NCBI GenBank assembly: GCA_007922305.1
Contig: ML677374.1
Location: forward strand, 13,015,511 to 13,079,510
From: Dermatemys mawii
Taxonomy: Eukaryota > Chordata > Testudines > Dermatemydidae
Direction: 5' to 3'
Length of the DNA: 64,000 nucleotides
Each line of letters begins with the position of its first letter. The first letter of the stretch is position 1. Under the pieces are notes generated by a model. That model saw nothing but the letters and a program-made list of their open reading frames with translations. It was not told the origin of the DNA and did not search any database. This document shows positions 55,986 through 64,000 of the stretch, in pieces. The translations under genes and the position numbers were made by a program.

Positions 55986-57419
55986 CCACTCCAAAAGCTA
56001 CATGAATCTTTTCATCCCCAAGTGAGAGATCCCTTCCTCCAAAATACTCCTCTGTTGGGAAGTGTTGGCAGAAGATGACATATATCAGGACTTTAAACTC
56101 ACATCAGCTCTCCCCAGTATCTCAGATTGCCAATCCTAAAAGCCAGGATTTGTTTTTTTCTGGCAAGTAATACTGTAATATTTGATTCTATTGGATCCCA
56201 AAGTGCTTAATAGTGGATCATGCAAGGCCTAGTAGCTGAGTTATTCACCAGCCCTTTCATTTTGTATCTACCACCTACCTTTATTTTCCACCAACAGCCA
56301 AGATCCTGTCTAGTTCAGCCAAGATCCTGCCTACTTCTGCTGTAGAATCATTTTGAGATGATTTTTTAAAAAAAGCTATAAGAAGGATCCCATTTTCTAT
56401 CACATACTAGAGGTTTTAGAGTGATCTCCACAGACCCCCTACCAACCAGACAAAATATATCATACCACTAAAGCAGCCTACTGCTCTACCAACTCAAAAA
56501 CAGCTAAACGTGTTGCTACCATAAACCTCCAAAACCAAGGAGTTAGACACATTAGTCCAAGGCTCAAAAAACAAATGATCTATGTTAGCATAGACTACCA
56601 ACCTTGGAACTCCTTTAAACAAGAGTTTTCATTGGCTGTGAAGATGAACAAACATGGAATAAGAAATTCATCCCCACTGAAATTCATTCCTAATAAAGTT
56701 GACATGCTTACACCAAGACTGTATGTGGCCCAGTGTTGGTGAACCAATTAAAGATTACTGAAATGTTGCAAGGTACCAGACTTTCTCTGCTAGCCACCAT
56801 CAGCAGGATGCCACAGAGTCCTGGCATACTGCTACCAGATCACTACAGGGAGCACATCCTTGTGTGGAACTGGGGGCTGAGTGCTGACTTCATGTTTCTC
56901 CCAGCGAGAGCAGGATATTCTTCACAACTGTCACAGGGCTTGGCTAAATCTCAATCTGCTCATTTTCAATCACCACTACAGTTTCAATCTTCTCTGCCTA
57001 CCACGAACAATACATTTCAAAAATGGGCATTTAGTCAAGGAATATTTTATTATTCCTTTTCTGAAACTGAAGTGCCCTTAACTTGCCACTCCGGCTAATG
57101 CTCATTGGTCAGTCAATGCAGAGCCAAGTATGTGCTCAGAATGAATGTCTGTTGATAGGAAATCAGAACAAGGTTTTGTCCCACCGCTATAGAAGCACTG
57201 TCTCCCTTGTAAAAATGCAGAAAGCTGAAACACGACATTACTTTGTATGCCCACTCTTCTACATCCACACTGATTTTATTTTTATAATGGTGTTCTCCCC
57301 TGGAAGAACGTAAGGACACTGCACGCTCTTTTGCCCACAGATGGAAATCCAACGCTTGCGACTTCTGTTTTCTCTCTTACTGATTTTAGACTTAGCAAGT
57401 ATTTCTTTGAGTAGGTAGG
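55986..57419. other. unique non-coding sequence
   Basis: The plus frame of 121 codons at 56733-57098 has no domain, and a second frame overlaps it in another register. Treated as chance. Confidence 0.4.
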
Positions 57420-57560
57420 CTAGCAGGACAGTATTTTACCACTCAGTTTTATTCTACGTCGCTTGATCTATCTTCTTTATGCCATCCATTATTTTGCATG
57501 CTTCTATCAAGTCCCCTTTTAATTGTCCCTTCTCTAAACTAAGCACTACATTTTAGCACA
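57420..57560 (+). mobile_element. CR1-type LINE fragment
   Basis: 'CTTTATGCCATCCATTATTT', 'TGCATGCTTCTATCAAGTCC' and 'CCTTCTCTAAACTAAGCACT' follow the order of the CR1 segment 'ATTTTATAGACCTCTATCATGTCCCC...TCTAAACTAAA'. Strongly diverged. Confidence 0.5.
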
Positions 57561-58407
57561 TCCAGGGGGTATGAGCTATATGAAAGAGCACAGAAAGTAG
57601 GTACAATAATGGCCTTGCTCCCTTCTGCACAGTTGGCTAATCAGACATGCTGCAGTCCTCGAACAGCAGCAGCCGGAGGCAAGCTTCTCCTGAATACGAA
57701 GGACTTCAAGAGACATTTGCCATTTTAAGACCCAACATCCTCCAGTGCTCCCCCTGGGCTGGTTCAATAGCATATTGCCCCTTCTTCAGGGCTTTGCCTG
57801 GTAGATACAACAGAGCCTTCTGTCATTTGCACAGATGACCAAAGCACTGTTCAACTTTCTATCCCTTCATGCTGCTGGTTGGTGCCTAGATGAGATAATC
57901 CAACTATATCTGCCACAATCCCAGTTCAGTTTTAGAGTGAAGTACAGAAGACAAAGGAGTGCAGAACAATACTGAAAGCGATCCCACACACATTGTTCAA
58001 TTCCTGGCACTCCACAAAGAAAATGTTCATAATAGTCTAATTCCCCTGCCATCATCAGATATAGGAAGCACTGGAGTAGTATTTCTATAATCATAACTTG
58101 GCAACAAGAAAGATGAAAGCAAATGCAGGAAAAAGAGGAAATATTTTAATCTCTTATTGGATCATTCTCACTTAGCTGTTGGCAACAGCTAAACTAGTGA
58201 TGGTTGCATAGTCTCTCCTCAGTTGCTGAGTGCTAAGTTGAAATGTATTTGCCTGAAGGGAAAGGTTAATAAGGCCAACTTGTTCATATATTGAATATAT
58301 TCTTCATAAACATATCAGTAATATAGAACAATTCAGATGGGAGACTTTCTATAGTTACCTCACAGATGATATACAACAGCTGTTCTTAGAGGAGGGATGC
58401 TTATAGA
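57561..58407. other. unique non-coding sequence
   Basis: No recognised feature; frames up to 75 codons on both strands. Confidence 0.4.
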
Positions 58408-58490
58408 GTTTAAGGTCAGAAAGGACCATTCAATCATCTAGTCTCATCTCCAGTATATCACAGACCATGGAATTTCTATGAGCTTTGATT
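58408..58490 (+). mobile_element. CR1-type LINE fragment
   Basis: 'AGAGTTTAAGGTCAGAAAGG', 'ACCATTCAATCATCTAGTCT' and 'CATCTCCAGTATATCACAGA' match the common reptile CR1 block (AAGGTCAGAAGGGACCAT...ATCATCTAGTCTGACCTCC). Confidence 0.7.
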
Positions 58491-58698
58491 AGAAAGTATG
58501 CAATTGATTTTTTGATTTGTAGTAGCACAGATTGTCTTCCACTAGTATTAAAACAATAAAAATGTAATTCCCATATCAGTCATTAAGAAAAAACAATCCC
58601 CATAAATAAGCATGCACAGATTAGTTAGCAGTTGAATAACTCGTTATATAGAATAAGTTCCTCATTTTTAGAAGACATGATGGACGAAGAGAGATATT

Positions 58699-58780
58699 GA
58701 TTTTTAAAGCTTTAACTCAGTCTCAGGATGCTTATGATGTAAACAAGCTGAGTTCCACTTGAGTTAAAGCTTTAAAAATC
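58699..58780. repeat. perfect 21-bp inverted repeat, 40-bp loop
   Basis: 58699-58719 and 58760-58780 are exact reverse complements (core TTAAAGCTTTAA on each side). Outside this, GAGATATT and AATCTATTTCTC extend the pairing imperfectly. It lies in unique A+T-rich sequence with no transposon ends recognised. Confidence 0.85.
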
Positions 58781-58789
58781 TATTTCTCC

Positions 58790-60293
58790 CCATTTGCTAC
58801 CCCGCAAGTATTTAACTTATTTGTCCCTTGAAAAGAAGCAAGGTGACAAGAGATCTTTAACAGATATAGCAAAATCATTAGTAATTAATACTATGTCAAT
58901 GAAATATTTGTACGTAACACATTATCAGGTATTACCCCCACAGCGTGCAAAAGAGCTGATCAGATAAATATTTGTCAAGTCATTACTTGACTGTCAGATT
59001 TCGCTTCTATGGGGCTCCCACCTGACAGGATAAAGCACTGGAATGGCTTCTTAGTACCAAAAGGTGGCACCTCAAGTGCTTCTAACATCATCCGTCATGC
59101 AAGAGCCAAGTGAGCTCCACACCATCGTGATGGCCATAGTTGGATCCATGAGTACAGAGGAGAACCATTCCTTTAACTGACATTAGAGGAGTGTCTTGTG
59201 CAAGGCTTCTCAAGCTCTCACGGAGAGACAAGATAGAGCCTGATCTCAGGCACCTGTGTGCATTGAGGGCTCAAGGAGAAGCATTCCTTCACCAACAATA
59301 TACCACTTTGGACAGCTTGCCCAAGGGCCAGGCAGAGGTGCAGTCCCCAAGTGGAAAGAGGTATAGCCCCTGTGGAACTAGATTGGTGTGCAGAGTAGGG
59401 CATGACTCTGCAGAAGGGTATAGAGTAGCAGGCATGGCTCTTCCTCTGCACCAGAGCTCCCAGCAGCTCTAATCTAGTCCGCATGGGCCCCCGGCTCAGG
59501 CCTCTGCAACAAAAAAGCATTTATAGCTAATTAGCTTCTTAAGTCCCAGTCGCTGGAATTTAGAAGGATGGCAAGGACCATGTGGCCAGTCAACTCACCA
59601 CAGACCACAGCTACTGCTCCATAGATGATTCGATAGTCCACAGACCATACCTCAGGCTCCTCTGATCTAGCAAGAGCCTACAGAGGGAGCCACATTCAGA
59701 GATTAGCCAGGCTGAACGAGAGGGTATATATTTCTTCAGTAGGTGTTTTAAAACAAGGACTAAGCCAATAGTTGGTAGAAAATAATCTGTTAGCCAAGCC
59801 CTCAAATCCTCACAGATGGCAAATGGCCATGGACATGACTGAACCCAAATTCATTTTTGGATTTGAAGAAAATAGTCATGGAATTCATTGCTCTAGTATT
59901 CACTCACTAGAAGTGGAGAGGGCAATGAGATAGGAGTTACAAAAGAGATGTACTGTATTTAGTATTTAGACATCCAGCTGAAATCTCCTATCAAACTCTT
60001 GTGTGCAATTAGTGAAAAACACTGAGGTTTTGGTTTTAAAAAGTGTGGCCGATATCCGCTGCAGAAAATCTCTCCAGATTCACAGCAGTGGGAGGGCCTG
60101 TCAGGGAAATGATCTCAGGCCACTCCAGACTTTTAGGATGGATCTGCACGACCCCAAACCCCATCATTGATTAAAACAGCCCTCGGTCCCTAAGGTACCC
60201 ATCGCCAGCAAAGCACAGCCACAACCATCAGCAGACTGCTTGACCCTCCGCACCCCAGACATACCCCTTGCACTTCCGGCAGTTGATGTAAGA
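58790..60293. other. unique non-coding sequence
   Basis: 59180-59520 is less A+T-rich with 93- and 100-codon frames on opposite strands; neither shows a domain. Possibly an old unnamed repeat. Confidence 0.4.
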
Positions 60294-60545
60294 ATTAGAT
60301 ATGTTCATGGGGGATGAGTACATCAATGGCTCTCAGCCAAGCCATTCAGAGACACAGCCCCATGCTCTGGGTGTCCCTAAATCTCTGACTGCCAGAAGCT
60401 GGCACTGGACAACAGAGAATGGATCACTCAGTCACCCTATTCTATTCATTCCCTCTGAAGCATCTGACACTGGACACTGCCAGAAGACAGGATACTGTGC
60501 TAGATGGACCATCAGTCTGACCCAGCATGTCCATTCTTATGTTAA
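60294..60545 (-). mobile_element. CR1-type LINE fragment, inverted relative to 18977
   Basis: 'CATGCTCTGGGTGTCCCTAA', 'CTGACTGCCAGAAGCTGGCA', 'CATTCCCTCTGAAGCATCTG' and 'CTAGATGGACCATCAGTCTG' are the reverse complement of the blocks at 18977-19318. The 82-codon frame is a shadow. Confidence 0.7.
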
Positions 60546-61989
60546 CTAAAATATCATTCTTCAGAGTGAATATAAGTCCTACTGAGAACTAAATTATCTA
60601 TTTAAATAATACTTTCAAAATGTACTGTAAGCTTTTAAATTATCACTTTAGCAAATATAAAAGATCAGCAATGGAAAACATGTTATAATGCAAAGAGTTG
60701 TGGAGAAAAAATACAAAAAGCAGTATGTCTAGCAGAAATTGATTTTTTCTTGTTATTCACCACTCATGCTCACATACGTATACTAAAAATAAATGGCCGT
60801 AGCCTCTACAAACACACCTTTGCATTTATCTAACTATTCTGCAGCTGTCTCTAAGCGTCTAACAATAATGCTAAACATTTTCCGGCTATGATCTGAGTAG
60901 AAATCCAGGATGAAATTGTGGAAGTTTTGCTATTGACTTCAGTGGAGCCAGGATTTCAGTTCTGGATTTCTAGGGAGGCCTAAGACTTGTTAGAACTATC
61001 AACAGATCAGTGAGCTCACCCCAGAGGAACCAGATGAGTAATATTTTTCTTTAAAGGCTGCAGTAAAATTAACACCCATGGTTGAGATGAAACTTGATAA
61101 TGATACTTCAAGAAAGTATGGTTCATGTGGCAGTATTAGATTATCTTCAATCTCTACTAATCAAATTTAGAATAAAAAGATGAATCAATTATTTCAAAGG
61201 TTCAATTTTCCAATCCTCACAAACTCAAAACTCCCATTGAGCTCAAAGAAAGTAAGACTGGGTCCTTCGAGTATTTGTGGCATTGAGGTTAATGGAAGAT
61301 TTAGATGCACAAGAAACGCAGGATCTGGTCATAATAGCATTTGAAAAAAGAATGATTGTACTCATAAAAATGGGTTTTAATTCAAATATGCCTATATATG
61401 AAGGAATCTCATGAGTTCTTTTCCATAGTTCTTTCTCAGTGAGCTCACTGCTGCCCCTGTTCTCCTGAAGCTTTTCTTACTAATTCAGCTTTTAAATATT
61501 TATAAAAACCTCACAGATGGGGTGAGGGAGGAGACTAAAGATGTGAAACAGAATTAATTTAATAAGGAAAAGGCTAGAAGCCCTTTATTGGTTTCAGCAA
61601 CCTCTTTTCATGCTTCATGTTGTAACAAGGAATAATTAATTTGAAAGGCCTTGATCTTTTGGAGATCTTTCATTAATATTATTATTAATAGCAATTCATA
61701 TCCACTCTCCCCACTTCCTTGGTGTTGGCTGTAAGTACTTCATTGCCTCAGGACACCCACACACTGCCACAACACAGAAGGCTACATTTAAAAGGCTGCT
61801 GCTTTCTCAAATGCCAGGCAGGTATAAATGCTGGGTTGCTGCTTTGCATAGGAGATGGGATTAGGTTAAAGGCACTGACTTGGACTTTTGCTCCAAACTC
61901 AAACCCAATTCTTTTCCAGATTCTAATAAATTCTATTCTCTTGCATAGAGGTACCTTGGTCTTCCTTGCCTTTACCTGTTGTTTATATT
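60546..61989. other. unique sequence with faint dispersed repeats
   Basis: 60895-60965 (GTTTTGCTATTGACTTCAGT, GGAGCCAGGATTTC) and 61205-61345 (AAAACTCCCATTGAGCTCAA, GCAGGATCTGGTCATAAT) are traces of the 'cccattgacttcaatggg...caggatctggcc' repeat common in sauropsid DNA. No coding evidence. Confidence 0.45.
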
Positions 61990-62126
61990 TAGGGTGACCA
62001 GATGTCCTGATTTTATAGGGACAATTCCGACTTTTGGGTCTTATATAGGTTCCTTTTACCACCACCACCACTCCCCACACACACTCCCTTGTCCCAGTTT
62101 TTCAAATTCGCTGTCTGGCCACCCTG
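61990..62126 (+). mobile_element. hAT-type MITE (GGTGACCAGATGTCC family), third copy
   Basis: It starts TAGGGTGACCAGATGTCCTG and ends CGCTGTCTGGCCACCCTG. The flanks TTTATATT (61982-61989) and TTTGTATT (62127-62134) are an 8-bp duplication with one difference. It is inserted at the tail edge of the SINE that starts at 62127. Confidence 0.85.
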
Positions 62127-62230
62127 TTTGTATTATGGTAGCATGTAAAGGCCCCAGTAAAGATCAGGGCCGCATTGTGCTTGGCGCTGTACAAACACAT
62201 TGTGAGAGAAAGTTAATGCCCTGTAATCTA
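62127..62230 (-). repeat. MIR-like SINE, tail part (split copy)
   Basis: 'TTGTATTATGGTAGCATGTA', 'AGATCAGGGCCGCATTGTGC', 'TTGGCGCTGTACAAACACAT' and 'CCCTGTAATCTA' are well-preserved minus-strand tail blocks. It continues at 62909 after the 678-bp MITE. Confidence 0.85.
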
Positions 62231-62908
62231 AGGCCATGGTTACACTGGCACTTTATAGCGCTATAAAGCCCCCACGAGCGCTATAACCTCCTCCCCGTCC
62301 ACACTGGCAAGGCACGTAGAGCACTATAACTGCTGAGTTATAGCGCTATTATTAATCCACCTCCGCATGAGGAATAAGGGCTGTAGCGCAGCTGCTGTAG
62401 CGCTACAGCAAGGATGTGGACACCCACTGCGCTACAAGTAATCTCTGGAGATGCCTAGAGCCATTTAAGGCAATTGACGTCTCTTCCCTTTGTTTTGAAC
62501 TCGGCTGGAGGAATGCGGAAGTACCTCTTTAGAGTTTCTTTCTTAACTCGGCAGATAAGCAATGCAAATGTTTAAGGAGGGAGCCTGTGTGAAAACAAAG
62601 CCTTCTGTGAATGGAGGCTCACTGACAGGCTTTCAGAAAAATGGAAAAACCACTGTCTCTCTCCCTCCGCATACACACAACGCGTCCCCCCTCACCCCCC
62701 TCGTTTAAAAAGCACGTTGCACCCAGCTGAATGCTGGGATACCTGCCCTAATGCGCTGCTCTTAATGCCGCATTAAGTGCCCCAAATGTGGCCATGCTAG
62801 ACCGCAGGAGCATCTGAGTGTGGACATACAATAGCACTATACATATTCCTGTATAAGGGGACCGCTATAACCTATAGCGCTATAATCTTGTAAGTGTAAC
62901 CATACCCT
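62231..62908 (-). mobile_element. 678-bp MITE with TATAGCGCT subterminal repeats, copy B
   Basis: This is the reverse complement of 54912-55589, same length, with scattered substitutions. It splits a SINE between CCCTGTAATCTA and CTATCAGTAAGAAAGAC. Both insertion sites have ATCTA-type sequence at the left border, but no exact direct duplication is visible. Confidence 0.88.
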
Positions 62909-63060
62909 CTATCAGTAAGAAAGACAAAGGGAAGGAGAGGAGAAACATAGGCACAGAGAGGGTTATGTGCCTAGCACAAGGTCAAGGACAGAGCTCGGGA
63001 CAGACTCCGGGTTTCCGGATTCCCAGACCAGAGACCTAGTCACTGTACCACACTGCTTGC
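62909..63060 (-). repeat. MIR-like tRNA-SINE, body and head (split copy)
   Basis: 'AGAAAGACAAAGGGAAGGAG', 'AACATAGGCACAGAGAGGGT', 'TGCCTAGCACAAGGTCAAGG' and head 'CTAGTCACTGTACCACACTG' complete the SINE begun at 62127. Confidence 0.85.
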
Positions 63061-63064
63061 TTCT

Positions 63065-63165
63065 TCTTTAGGTTGTGAGCTGTCTAAGTTAGGGACTGTT
63101 TCTTGATGTTTGTAGAGAACCTAGCTCAATAGGGCTTCTGTCCCTTTTTTTTAATATAAAGAATT
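63065..63165 (+). repeat. MIR-like SINE tail, abutting the previous copy
   Basis: 'TTAGGTTGTGAGCTGTCTAA', 'GTTAGGGACTGTTTCTTGAT', 'TGTAGAGAACCTAGCTCAAT' and 'AGGGCTTCTGTCCC' are plus-strand tail blocks. Head-to-tail placement next to the minus copy makes an inverted SINE pair. Confidence 0.7.
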
Positions 63166-64000
63166 CAATCAGGAAAACAGGTTACCTTTCTTTTTAATGA
63201 CTCTTATCTGCTGCATGTCCCTTACGCTGCTTAATTCCAGCCAGGTCTAGAAGCAGAAACATTGCCACAGTCTGAGAAAGCCTCCCCTTCCAAGATTTCT
63301 ATGTCGTTTTGCAGACTCAGAGTTTGGACAAGCCTTTGGCTGGTCTTCAGAGCAAACCAAACCCTCAGGAACCTTGAAGTTCTCCCACTGATCTCTGCTG
63401 TAGCCTAAAGTAAAGATCATCTCAACAACATTGAAAATCTGCTTCCAACTTATATCAAAAAAGAGAACATGAATATGTAGACAGCACCATTCCATTCTTC
63501 CCTAGGTGCACGCCATACAGACAGCAAGCAGTAGCATCTGGCCCATCTGTAAGTTTCAGCACCAGTTGTGTTAGCAGCTTGGGAATAGCCCCTGGATGTG
63601 TCACTGTATTAGGTTCTGGATATGCCATCTGTGGTGTCTCCTCCCCAGATGCCATGTGCATTTTTTTTAATCTCACGTTTTATTTTGATTATTTGATACA
63701 TTTTTGTCATCTTGTAAGTAATTGTCATTACAAATGCTTCAAGGAGAGCTCTGTCCAAGTTCCTATATGGCTATTTTCTTCCTAATTTTACATGCAGGAC
63801 AAAACAGAAATGAAAAGTATATTATAACTGATTTCTTAACAGGAAAGAATTCCAGCCATCTGTCACATACATAAACTGCTCCTCTTCTTATTCATATGCA
63901 AAAAAAAAAGGACAGAAAAAGCCTTTTTATTTATAAAAAAGGGGTGGGTGGAACCCAACAGACAAATAAGCCCCTCTCTTTCCTGTCTAAACTATTACAG
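63166..64000. other. unique non-coding sequence to window end
   Basis: No repeat or exon recognised. An A-run lies at 63901-63909. Confidence 0.4.

Noticed and set aside
56733..57098. 121-codon plus-strand open frame
   Set aside because: A second frame overlaps in another register and there is no recognisable domain or exon boundary.

Overview
The window looks like nuclear DNA of a non-avian reptile, most likely a turtle (about 0.75 sure; a crocodilian is the main alternative). Three things point there: the dense layer of old CR1 and MIR-type repeats; several short DNA-transposon families that I recognise from turtle genomes by their terminal sequences (for example TAGGGTGACCAGATGTCC, GTCTACACTGCAATTAAA and TATAGCGCTAT); and very low coding density. 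I found no exon, host protein-coding gene, functional tRNA or rRNA. Open frames are short (150 codons at most), overlap on both strands and show no recognisable host protein. The window therefore reads as intergenic or deep-intron sequence. The only protein-coding trace is a dead hAT transposase on the minus strand (about 29.6-30.8 kb). Layout: 1-22 kb is mostly unique A+T-rich sequence with decayed MIR-like SINE pieces, one CR1-type LINE fragment (18977-19318), an inverted pair of a G/C-containing repeat (7744-7867 and 11946-12134) and a curious array of alternating-orientation motifs (9618-9764). From 22 to 29 kb there is a multi-hairpin MITE (22161-22446) and a small hAT MITE with a clear 8-bp target duplication (25584-25711). 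From 29.3 to 31 kb lies the hAT relic, split by a younger palindromic element with perfect 124-nt arms and an 11-bp target duplication. At 37-39 kb a second palindromic element of the same class (12-bp target duplication) has a 400-bp run of N exactly at its centre, followed by a SINE interrupted by a MITE and by two more MITEs. From 45 to 52 kb there are several MITE families, two SINEs, a third member of the palindromic-element family in linear form, and two nested hAT MITEs. From 54.9 to 63.1 kb a 678-bp MITE occurs twice in inverted orientation; the second copy is buried in a SINE that also carries another hAT MITE at its edge. How the parts relate: there is no operon or pathway here. The organisation is a layered insertion history, with old SINE/LINE pieces at the base, hAT-like MITEs inside them, and the palindromic elements (inferred to be Penelope-like) among the youngest because their arms are still nearly identical. 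The observation most worth following is that these palindromes carry a hammerhead-ribozyme-like motif near their 3' end and share the same asymmetric inverted architecture at independent loci. I saw no clear evidence of an undescribed host system.
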